NCBI GenBank assembly: GCA_045106935.1
Contig: JBGCFN010000031.1
Location: 1-53,277, forward strand
Reading direction: 5' to 3'
DNA from: UBA1858 sp045106935
Lineage (GTDB): Bacteria; Pseudomonadota; Gammaproteobacteria; UBA4575
DNA: 53,277 nucleotides
The notes under the pieces were generated by a model. The model saw only the letters and a list, made by a program, of their open reading frames with translations, ran no database searches and was not told the origin of the DNA. Positions 45,401-52,799 of the stretch are shown piece after piece. Position 1 is the stretch's first letter, and each line of letters opens with the position of its first letter. The position numbers and the translations under genes were made by a program.

Positions 45401-45868
45401 ATGGATAAAATTAAGTATAACTTAGGGTTTACCCTTATAGAATTGATGATAGTAGTAGCTATTGTTTCAATACTTGCATCTGTAGCTTACCCATCTTATC
45501 AAAACCATATAATGAAAACGAACCGTACTGATGCAATGGCAAATATGCTTGAGTTATCAAGTAGATTAGAGAGACTTTATACAGAGTCTGGTAATTATGG
45601 TGCCGCAGATACAGCAAGTTTAGCGTTTGACACATCACCAAATGACGGCGGCGCGGTGCGTTATAATTTCACTATGGTTCCTGCTGGAGGTACAGCTGCA
45701 GCACGAACATCTTATACATTGATTGCTACTCCCACATCAATTCAGGACGACACCACTTGTGGAGCACTTAGAATTACGTCAACAGGTGATAAATGTGTTA
45801 CGAATAGCGGCTTAAAATGTTTAAGTGGGAATTCTGCAGATAGAACTGCTGTAAATGCATGCTGGTAA
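45401..45868 (+). CDS. pilE: Type IV pilin-like protein PilE
   Basis: 155-aa prepilin with a short leader MDKIKYNLG and the classic FTLIELMIVVAIVSILASVAYPSYQNHI helix, then TNRTDAMANMLELSSRLERLY as in PilE of the fimT-pilE operon. Four cysteines in the C-terminal half (CGALRITSTGDKC, LKC, ACW) allow two disulfides. Twelve bases after pilY1 and last in the operon. It converges with srkA, with no terminator hairpin in the 9-bp gap. Confidence 0.92.
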   Translation: MDKIKYNLGFTLIELMIVVAIVSILASVAYPSYQNHIMKTNRTDAMANMLELSSRLERLYTESGNYGAADTASLAFDTSPNDGGAVRYNFTMVPAGGTAAARTSYTLIATPTSIQDDTTCGALRITSTGDKCVTNSGLKCLSGNSADRTAVNACW

Positions 45869-45877
45869 ATTCATTCT

Positions 45878-46873
45878 TCACGGATATAAATTAATAAACT
45901 TTTCTTGAAGCTCAAACAATTGAGCACGTAACGTTAAGATCTGTTCCTCCCAATAACGTGCAGTATTAAACCAAGGAAATCCTAACGGAAATGCTGGGTC
46001 ATCCCATCGTCTTGCAAGCCAAGCAGAGTGATGCAACATACGAAGCGTGCGCAGACTTTCGATAAGCCTAAGCTCATGCAAATTGAATTCAGAAAATTCA
46101 TTATAGCCTTCTATAATCTCTCTTAATTGCATTTCTTGTTCATTACGATCTCCTGATAGCAACATCCAAACATCTTGAATGGCTGGCGCCATCCTAGAAT
46201 CATCAAAGTCAATAAAATGTGGGTGCTCATCTCTCCATAATATGTTCCCAATATGGCAGTCACCATGGCTTCGCAATAAACTGATATCATCTAGATCTGA
46301 CATGTTAGTATCAATAATACTTAATAAATCATCAGTAAGCGTCTCATAAGCAATGCTCAATTCGTCTGGAATGAAATGCTCTTTAATATATTGGACACTC
46401 TCATGACCATAGCTTTGACAACTGATTGTTGGACGATACTTAAATGGAGAAATAGCACCCACTCGGTGAATACGTCCTAGAAAACGGCCTAATATAAATA
46501 AATTATCATAATTATCTAATTCTGGAGCCCTTCCCCCTTTACGTGGATATACAGAAAATCTAAAGCCACCGTATTCAAACAAACTCTCATTTTGGTTATT
46601 CTTCATAGGGGCAACAACAGGAAGTTCAGCTTCTACTAATTCATAACAATAATCATGCTCTTCTTGAATTTGTAGATTAGACCATCGCCCTGGACGATAA
46701 AACTTTGCAATCACAGGCTCCGCATCTTCAATACCAATTTGATAAACTCTATTTTCATAACTATTGAGAATAGTCACTCTTCCATCAGTAGCAAATCCAA
46801 CACTATCAATAGCATCAAGTAAAAAACTAGGTTGTAGTGTTTCAAATGGATGTAAGTCAGTCGAATTTTCCAT
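45878..46873 (-). CDS. srkA: Stress response kinase A (SrkA/RdoA/YihE)
   Basis: 331-aa Ser/Thr kinase of the choline-kinase-like fold, SrkA in E. coli, linked to survival under envelope and oxidative stress. Motifs: SYENRVYQIGIED (N-lobe), VIAKFYRPGRWS with the ATP-contact lysine, the catalytic loop RSHGDCHIGNILW, and the metal-binding HFIDFDDSRM. Length matches E. coli YihE (328). It overlaps the upstream MfnE-like gene by 17 bases, so it is the last gene of a C1-cofactor operon. That neighbour is unusual, since srkA often precedes dsbA. Confidence 0.88.
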   Translation of the reverse strand: MENSTDLHPFETLQPSFLLDAIDSVGFATDGRVTILNSYENRVYQIGIEDAEPVIAKFYRPGRWSNLQIQEEHDYCYELVEAELPVVAPMKNNQNESLFEYGGFRFSVYPRKGGRAPELDNYDNLFILGRFLGRIHRVGAISPFKYRPTISCQSYGHESVQYIKEHFIPDELSIAYETLTDDLLSIIDTNMSDLDDISLLRSHGDCHIGNILWRDEHPHFIDFDDSRMAPAIQDVWMLLSGDRNEQEMQLREIIEGYNEFSEFNLHELRLIESLRTLRMLHHSAWLARRWDDPAFPLGFPWFNTARYWEEQILTLRAQLFELQEKFINLYP

Positions 46874-47432
46874 TATTTATATCATTTGCAAATATGTTTG
46901 CTTGTGTAGAGTGATAGAAATGAACATTTCCAGAAAATTTTTTTAAAGCAATAGAAAAATAATCATCAACCACATCAGAATTAATTAATTGTTCAGATGG
47001 CATATCAATCACATTAGCAGACTTTACTAGACATAGATGACTAGAAGACAATTCACCAGCCAACCATAATGCCAAAGAGTCAGACGTAGTTTGCCAGTTC
47101 GTAGGATAATCACAATAATCTACAACATCTTGATAGGGTAGCCAGACCCCTGCCCCTACGTTTATTTCGTCTTTAATGGATGCTAATGATTTCAATTTTT
47201 TATTGATATTCAACAGTAATTGTCCAAACTGCTGCATTCCCATGACCGCCATTTTATGAGAAATAATTTCAGACAATTTCCACTGTGCATCAGCATCACG
47301 CACTTGATCAGCAAAAGGGCCACCTCCAGGCACAATTAAAACAGCACGCTGGTGAATGCTAGCAATTTGATCACACCACTCTTTTAAATACGGTGATGAA
47401 TACAAACTACCACCTAGTTTGACGATAACCAC
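46857..47432 (-). CDS. Amino-acid-kinase-fold protein, MfnE-like (methylofuran synthesis)
   Basis: 191-aa kinase of the aspartokinase/uridylate kinase fold: VKLGGSLYSS at the start, VPGGGPFADQVRD with the glycine-rich loop, and a WLAGELSSSHLCLVKSANVID phosphate-binding region. In methanogens MfnE, of this fold, phosphorylates aminomethyl-furan phosphate to the diphosphate that MfnF condenses with gamma-glutamyltyramine. Homologues lie beside H4MPT genes in methylotrophs. It is in one operon with the MfnF-like and ATP-grasp genes here, which supports the assignment. Overlaps pabB by one base and srkA by 17. Confidence 0.82.
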   Translation of the reverse strand: MVIVKLGGSLYSSPYLKEWCDQIASIHQRAVLIVPGGGPFADQVRDADAQWKLSEIISHKMAVMGMQQFGQLLLNINKKLKSLASIKDEINVGAGVWLPYQDVVDYCDYPTNWQTTSDSLALWLAGELSSSHLCLVKSANVIDMPSEQLINSDVVDDYFSIALKKFSGNVHFYHSTQANIFANDINNGKFD

Positions 47433-48808
47433 TATTGTTGAAAAAATCTAAACATGGCTGCAGCTTTATCAAAAGTCTCTTGATATTCTTCTTCTACTTG
47501 AGAATCCCAAACTAGGCCACCCCCTGCATAAAAATAAGCTTGATTCTCTTTCTGAATAATTGTCCTAATAGCAATATTTGTGTCCATTTTACGATTAAAA
47601 CCAATATAGCCAATACTGCCGCAATATAACCCTCGTCGATGTGGTTCTAGTTCTTCGATGATTTCCATGGCTCTTATTTTCGGCGCACCTGTGATTGAGC
47701 CCCCAGGAAAGCATTCTCGTAACAATTCCACTGGTGATGTGTTCCTTGGAAGCTTACCTTCTATCGTACTAACTAGATGGTGCACAGTAGGGAAACTTTC
47801 TATTTCAAACAATTTCGTGACTTTAACACTGTTGATTTCGCAACATTTACTTAAATCATTCCTCAAGAGATCAACAATCATGACATTCTCAGCACGATCC
47901 TTTGTACTGGCTTCTAACTCTTGTTTAAGCGCTTCATCAATATTTTTATTTTCATCACGTGGCCGCGTACCTTTAATAGGCTTAGTTTCAACCACATCAT
48001 TACTCACTTGCAAAAATCTCTCTGGAGACACACTCAGAATTTTACATTCAGGAATATTCATATACGCGCTGAATGGCGAGGGGTTAATTTTCCGCAATTT
48101 CTGATAACCCGACCATGAATCCCCTTCAACTTCAACATTAAAGCGTTGCGCTAGATTAACTTGATAACAATCACCAGACCCTATGTAGTTTTTAACAGAT
48201 GAGAATTTTTCAGCATATTGCGCTTGCGTCATATTTGATTGAATTTTATTTTTAGCTTTATATTCTGCCTCAGGAGCAATTTGCATTACATGACTAACAT
48301 TATTGATAATATCTTGCCAATTCAAGCGAACCCGAGGCTCTGAAAGATCACCAACCACTATTGCGGTTTTTTCAACATGATCTGCAATATAAGCCCAGTG
48401 ATAAATTCCCACAGCCATCTCAGGTAACTCGATATCATTTAAGGCTAAACTAAGCACTTTTTCTACACGCCGCCCGAGGTCATATGCAAAAAAACCTAAT
48501 GCGCCTCCAATAAAAGGAAGCTCATCTGATTCGACAAAATTCCTTGATAACTCATTCGCTAACAATTCAAATGGATCATCAGGAACAATTTGTTGATACC
48601 CACCTGAAGTAATTGTGGTTAATCTACCTTGTGTAACAAATGTTTTCTTAGGATATGCAGAAAAAATTTCATAACGACCGAATTGGCTTAACGGTCGTCC
48701 GCTATCCAGAAGTATTGCCCACGGTAAATGAGCAAATGAAGAAAACACGGGTGCAATATCTTCATAATACGGAACACTGACACATGTTATCCTTGAAGTA
48801 TTAGACAT
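47432..48808 (-). CDS. pabB: Aminodeoxychorismate synthase component I
   Basis: 458-aa chorismate-using enzyme giving 4-amino-4-deoxychorismate, precursor of p-aminobenzoate. The lysine in KPIKGTRPR is the mark of PabB (anthranilate synthase TrpE has PIAGT). Other motifs: SGDCYQVNLAQRF, NVMIVDLLRNDLSK, VHHLVSTIEG, CFPGGSITGAPK. No pabA glutaminase gene is nearby. The position inside the methylofuran/methanopterin operon makes sense, as p-aminobenzoate is a building block of both folate and H4MPT (ribofuranosyl-aminobenzene phosphate synthase substrate). Gap to the MfnF-like gene is 8 bp. Confidence 0.93.
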   Translation of the reverse strand: MSNTSRITCVSVPYYEDIAPVFSSFAHLPWAILLDSGRPLSQFGRYEIFSAYPKKTFVTQGRLTTITSGGYQQIVPDDPFELLANELSRNFVESDELPFIGGALGFFAYDLGRRVEKVLSLALNDIELPEMAVGIYHWAYIADHVEKTAIVVGDLSEPRVRLNWQDIINNVSHVMQIAPEAEYKAKNKIQSNMTQAQYAEKFSSVKNYIGSGDCYQVNLAQRFNVEVEGDSWSGYQKLRKINPSPFSAYMNIPECKILSVSPERFLQVSNDVVETKPIKGTRPRDENKNIDEALKQELEASTKDRAENVMIVDLLRNDLSKCCEINSVKVTKLFEIESFPTVHHLVSTIEGKLPRNTSPVELLRECFPGGSITGAPKIRAMEIIEELEPHRRGLYCGSIGYIGFNRKMDTNIAIRTIIQKENQAYFYAGGGLVWDSQVEEEYQETFDKAAAMFRFFQQ

Positions 48809-48816
48809 AATTAATT

Positions 48817-49830
48817 TTATTCAAAAACAAGTGCGACAGCAGGAGCACAATCTGATGCATTTGATTGAAAGTCGATATCAGCAGGAATTATATATCGAGT
48901 GAAGTCTTTATAGTTGGCCGACAATTTATTTGCAATTTTTTCAATCAAGAAGCGCCCAACGCCCGCAGCAACAATATCTACATTATCAGTATGATATTTA
49001 GAAAGACTTACTTCAATCATTTTCATTTGCTGTTCTGCAATATATTGTGCAACTGAAATCCACTCATGCCGATCTTGATCTCGATAATCTTCCCCGATCA
49101 TTCGTGCTAGACGCCGCATACTTGAAACTTGGTCTTTAGGCTGGCCATCCATGGTGTCACCATAATCTGCATGTTCAGGTAACCAATCTAAAATTCGGTA
49201 GACATCTGCAGACATAGAGAAGTACTCAGCCATCAAGGGTATGTAATCTCCCTTATAAGGAATCTTTTGACATAGTGTATTAACACAGCTGCGAACGACT
49301 CCCGTGTAAACTAAATCACCTGAGCGCAATCTTTCAAAGTCTGTTAAGCCTGATAACGCTAACTCACCTTTATTAATACCTATAATATCTGTTGTTGTAC
49401 TCCCCATATCAATAAAGATGACACTTTCATTTTTCTTGCTTACACAAAGACCACTGGCAATCCAATTAGCAGATGCAATCGACTCTGTGTTTAATAATGC
49501 TTGTTCATATTCTACTAGCCCATCACGTGAAAAAAATTTAACATTCGTATCTGTAGTTACCTGCTCTAGAAATACACGCATTATTTCTCTAACGCCATGG
49601 TCACGAGATGTAAAAATGTCCACTAACTCACCTGTCATAGTGACGTGATGATTAGCAATATCTTGGGGAATTTCATTTAACGCAATTTTCACAACAGCGA
49701 CTAATTCATTAAGTCCTTTCCATAAAGGGCAGTCCCATTGCTGAACACACAATACATTATTTTTAATATAAGCCAGCTTCACATGAGCGCCGCCAATATC
49801 CCAACCGACATTATTCAAAAGAAACCTCAA
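48817..49830 (-). CDS. Hydantoinase/oxoprolinase-like MfnF homologue, H4MPT-linked
   Basis: 337-aa protein of the ASKHA-like hydantoinase A family seen as a probable H4MPT-linked C1-transfer protein (TIGR03123 type). It begins VGWDIGGAHVKLAYI (phosphate 1-type motif) and has FIDMGSTTTDIIGI in the middle (second phosphate motif). GVGRFLIEKIANKL and SDCAPAVALVFE close the C-terminus. The methanogen homologue MfnF joins the aminomethyl-furan diphosphate to gamma-glutamyltyramine. Overlaps the ATP-grasp gene upstream by 20 bases and precedes pabB by 8. The bacterial substrate should differ (methylofuran), so the exact acceptor is not stated. Confidence 0.86.
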   Translation of the reverse strand: MRFLLNNVGWDIGGAHVKLAYIKNNVLCVQQWDCPLWKGLNELVAVVKIALNEIPQDIANHHVTMTGELVDIFTSRDHGVREIMRVFLEQVTTDTNVKFFSRDGLVEYEQALLNTESIASANWIASGLCVSKKNESVIFIDMGSTTTDIIGINKGELALSGLTDFERLRSGDLVYTGVVRSCVNTLCQKIPYKGDYIPLMAEYFSMSADVYRILDWLPEHADYGDTMDGQPKDQVSSMRRLARMIGEDYRDQDRHEWISVAQYIAEQQMKMIEVSLSKYHTDNVDIVAAGVGRFLIEKIANKLSANYKDFTRYIIPADIDFQSNASDCAPAVALVFE

Positions 49831-50782
49831 TCACTTTACTATTTCGCACTATATTGTCTGGCAATTTTTGATCAAGCACTGAGTCTATACATAATTCTGC
49901 TGGATTACTCATTAAGACATCATTTAAACCAGCATAGGATGAAGTTAAACGCGGGTTAATATCAATCACAACATAGTCATCGCTTGTCTTAATAATATCG
50001 ACACCCACATAACCGCTCAGCCCAGGAAAAGTCTTTGCAATATTATTAGCCAGAGCTTCCATTGCTTTATCAATCGAAACAGCATTAACAAGGCATGCTT
50101 TTAGTTTAGGCTCATCTACCCCGTAGAAAATTTGTTTGTTGCACGTCAGTATTATAGCTTTACCAGCATTACAGAGTAAGCTAAGACTCAATTGCTCACC
50201 ATCTATATAGGGCTGTACTACCCAGTGATTAAAATCATTAATATTTTCTAATCCATGCACACCGGAATCACATATTTTCAACCCTTCGCAGCCAACACCA
50301 AACCTATTTTTAATAACAACCTTTTGTTTATATTGTTGAGCATCTGACAAAGAAAAGTTGATTGGAGCACAGATACCTGCACTTAATAATCGAGATGTAC
50401 ACTCAATTTTATCGCCCGTTATTCGAATAGTATTTGCATCGCAATTAATCACAGGAATATTTTCCTCGACAAACCGGGAAACTATGGATTCAAGCACTCC
50501 AGAACTCTCGGGAGCAATAACCCAAGCATAATCGCAATTATGAGCCATTCGAGACAGCTGTTGCATATATCTTGTAGAGTTATTGATAGAAAATATGCTT
50601 AAGTGTTTAGTATTTATTGTAATACGCGAATCTAAACTTGTTGATAGTTGTACATCATGTATACGCAAACAATCTGCAAGTACCGAATTAAGCATCAGCA
50701 GCCCTTCTTGTTTTAATCCTTCTGGTAATGGATGATTAGCAAAGCCCCCACCAGTAATGAATTCAGTGACGAATAAACGCAT
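49811..50782 (-). CDS. ATP-grasp ligase, MfnD-like (methylofuran synthesis)
   Basis: 323-aa ATP-grasp enzyme. N-terminal MRLFVTEFITGGGFAN; ATP-binding strand VVIKNRFGVGCEG; metal and substrate residues in WVVQPYIDGEQLSLSLL and GYVGVDIIKTSDDYVVIDINPRLTSSYAGL. In methanogens MfnD of this fold ligates glutamate to tyramine; methylotroph homologues cluster with H4MPT genes. It is the first gene of the minus-strand operon to srkA. Its ATG is only 3 bases away from the ATG of the divergent HisA-like gene, so its control elements must lie inside that gene. Confidence 0.86.
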   Translation of the reverse strand: MRLFVTEFITGGGFANHPLPEGLKQEGLLMLNSVLADCLRIHDVQLSTSLDSRITINTKHLSIFSINNSTRYMQQLSRMAHNCDYAWVIAPESSGVLESIVSRFVEENIPVINCDANTIRITGDKIECTSRLLSAGICAPINFSLSDAQQYKQKVVIKNRFGVGCEGLKICDSGVHGLENINDFNHWVVQPYIDGEQLSLSLLCNAGKAIILTCNKQIFYGVDEPKLKACLVNAVSIDKAMEALANNIAKTFPGLSGYVGVDIIKTSDDYVVIDINPRLTSSYAGLNDVLMSNPAELCIDSVLDQKLPDNIVRNSKVIEVSFE

Positions 50783-50785
50783 TTA

Positions 50786-51475
50786 ATGAAAATTATTCCA
50801 GTTATAGATTATCGACAAGGTCGTGTTGTGCTTGCACAAATGGGCAATCGCGAGAGTTACCAAGCTATCTCTTCGGTTCTTTGTGAAACATCAGATATTT
50901 ATAGTGTCATTGAAGGTATTTTAACGCTAGCTGAGTTCAAAACAATCTATATTGCTGATCTTGATTGCATAGAAAATCAACAATTGAATAGAACGATTTG
51001 GCCAACACTTTGCTCAAAATATCCAGATATTGAATTTTGGATTGATCTCGGCAGAGTTAGCCAATACTGGGAGCAGGAAATGAGCAATACGCCTAATGCA
51101 CGCCCGGTAATTGGCTCTGAATCTTACACTAGCATTGAATCGATACACACAAGCATTATGGCATTACATCAATATAAACCCTTGCTTTCAATTGATATCA
51201 AGCAAAGCAAGATCCTAGGCCCAGATGAATTTTTATCATCATTTAATGCGTGGCCAAAAGAAGTGATTATTTTGTCTTTGAGTCATGTGGGCAGTCATCG
51301 AGGGCCAGACATAGATATGATTAAATTAATCGCTAAACGACTAAATCAACAAACACTTTTTTATGGTGGCGGCATTAGAGACAACCAAGATATCACACAC
51401 TTAAATAAACTTAAGATCGATGGTGTTTTAGTGGCAAACAGCCTACATACAGGAGAATTTGATAAAAATATTTAA
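50786..51475 (+). CDS. HisA/HisF-related TIM-barrel protein, C1-cofactor linked
   Basis: 229-aa TIM-barrel protein related to HisA/HisF (TIGR00734-type). It begins MKIIPVIDYRQGRVVLAQMGNR (cf. HisA IPAIDL..G..V.L), has the middle SIDIKQSK and SLSHVGSHRGPDIDMI in place of the HisA D.T.DG motif, and the phosphate loop YGGGIRDNQDITHL with GVLVANSLHTGEF at the C-terminus. Such proteins occur in methanogens and methylotrophs near methanopterin/methylofuran genes; their reaction is not established to my knowledge. Both this and the ATP-grasp start look genuine from homology, despite the 3-nt gap; no Shine-Dalgarno is seen. Convergent with the PTPS gene, 14 bp apart. Confidence 0.8.
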   Translation: MKIIPVIDYRQGRVVLAQMGNRESYQAISSVLCETSDIYSVIEGILTLAEFKTIYIADLDCIENQQLNRTIWPTLCSKYPDIEFWIDLGRVSQYWEQEMSNTPNARPVIGSESYTSIESIHTSIMALHQYKPLLSIDIKQSKILGPDEFLSSFNAWPKEVIILSLSHVGSHRGPDIDMIKLIAKRLNQQTLFYGGGIRDNQDITHLNKLKIDGVLVANSLHTGEFDKNI

Positions 51476-51489
51476 AAAGAATTAACTAA

Positions 51490-52713
51490 TTATTTAGCAA
51501 CCACTTTGAAATTTTTAGCGGCCTGATTAGTTCGTAATAATTGCCTTAACACTGATTGACCGAGCTCAGGCTGACTAAAATGCTTAAGAGGTGTTTTACC
51601 ATTATTTTTCTGCATTTCTTCTAAGCTAGGCCCACAATATTGACAAAATGACTGCGTTGTCTCGTAAGTTTGTAATTCAACTAACCCAGGCAAATATTCA
51701 ATCAATTGCTCCCAAATAAATATGTTCAATAATTCTGTGCTAGATCGCCACCCCAAATCAGCGCACACAAAATTTAAATTTTGATGATCAAGCTTTTCGA
51801 TCACATGTTTTTTAACAATAGATTTAAGATAACCATAATCAACAACAAAGCCTGTCAATGGATCAATACGTCCACTAATTTTAACGTGCAGCGCATAACG
51901 CCCACCATGCAAGTTTTCACACTTACCAGGATGATCTGTAATAAAGTGCGCTGAATCAAACACCAATTCTTTACTGACAATTGCGTGTTCAACTTCTGCA
52001 AAATAGCGATCAGAAACACAAGGTATATCTTTTAAATGCAATGAAACTAATGCTAATAATCTCTGCGCATCTTCTAATGACTCAGTTCGACATAAAGTAT
52101 TTTTATTGTTTGTATCTTCACCTAACATTTTCCAACGAATTTGATGCTCAACTGTTAATTGATTTAACAGTACTTGAACATCACTAGTATTAGGCAAACT
52201 CAAAAATATATATCCGTTATGGAATTCACCTGCTTGCGCAAGCAACACGGCAAGAAACAATTCAAAGTCTAAATCTTTAGCATTGGATTCAAACTTAGAT
52301 TTATTCGCCACAGGTACTTTGATTACGTTATTTGGTACGACTCGATGACTTGTCGAGGTATAGCTATATTCCTGTCGATATTGAAAGCCATACACTTGTA
52401 ATTCACGCAAATACCATAACAACTCATCTAATCGCCTTATATCACTAGATAAGCTTACAAAACTTTCATCTTGATAAAAAGACTCACTCAATAACAATGC
52501 TTTCAATATTGAAGCCGCACGAGTAGTGACTTGGTCAGCAGGTAAGGAATATTCATCAGCACTATCAACCACATTGACCATTGATTCATGCACCAACAAA
52601 TCTAGAGGCACATGATGACGGATTGCATATTCTTGCAAGGTTAAGCCACAGCAGTCACCAAGGTGATGATTGTCGAGCTGATTTACCTCTGTTTTACATT
52701 CTTTGCATTTCAT
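51490..52713 (-). CDS. Ros/MucR-like zinc finger fused to a 6-pyruvoyl-tetrahydropterin synthase domain
   Basis: 407-aa protein. Residues 1-50: C3, C6, then HH..., C21/C22 and GLTLQEYAIRHHVPLDLL, closely patterned on the Ros/MucR zinc finger (L..HL...HGLT.EEY...). Residues about 80-235: an undefined domain with helices. Residues about 240-370: PTPS-like core with FDSAHF, GKCENLHGGRYALHV, TGFVVDYGYLK, LDHQNLN and the T-fold glutamate in LQTYETTQS. In normal PTPS/QueD the motif is HGH; here the second histidine is Gly, removing one zinc ligand. A CQYC pair follows. The PTPS domain should serve the pterin side of H4MPT synthesis, as fae and other C1 genes adjoin. Whether it is enzyme, regulator or both is open. 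Confidence 0.78.
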   Translation of the reverse strand: MKCKECKTEVNQLDNHHLGDCCGLTLQEYAIRHHVPLDLLVHESMVNVVDSADEYSLPADQVTTRAASILKALLLSESFYQDESFVSLSSDIRRLDELLWYLRELQVYGFQYRQEYSYTSTSHRVVPNNVIKVPVANKSKFESNAKDLDFELFLAVLLAQAGEFHNGYIFLSLPNTSDVQVLLNQLTVEHQIRWKMLGEDTNNKNTLCRTESLEDAQRLLALVSLHLKDIPCVSDRYFAEVEHAIVSKELVFDSAHFITDHPGKCENLHGGRYALHVKISGRIDPLTGFVVDYGYLKSIVKKHVIEKLDHQNLNFVCADLGWRSSTELLNIFIWEQLIEYLPGLVELQTYETTQSFCQYCGPSLEEMQKNNGKTPLKHFSQPELGQSVLRQLLRTNQAAKNFKVVAK

Positions 52714-52744
52714 ACTGTTACTTTACTGCTAAATCGTAGACAAA

Positions 52745-52778
52745 AAAATACCCCGGATCGTTAAATCCGAGGTATTTT
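52745..52778 (-). terminator. Rho-independent terminator after fae
   Basis: Stem of 8 bp (AAAATACC/GGTATTTT) continued by 5 bp after one mismatch, loop CGTTAA, followed on the minus strand by a T run (complement of A's at 52742-52748). It lies 21 bp after the fae stop and separates fae from the PTPS-domain gene. Confidence 0.9.
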
Positions 52779-52799
52779 GAACTACTGTAAAGAGATTGC

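Noticed and set aside
47658..48104. 148-codon open frame on the plus strand inside pabB
   Set aside because: Antisense shadow; codons mirror pabB motifs.
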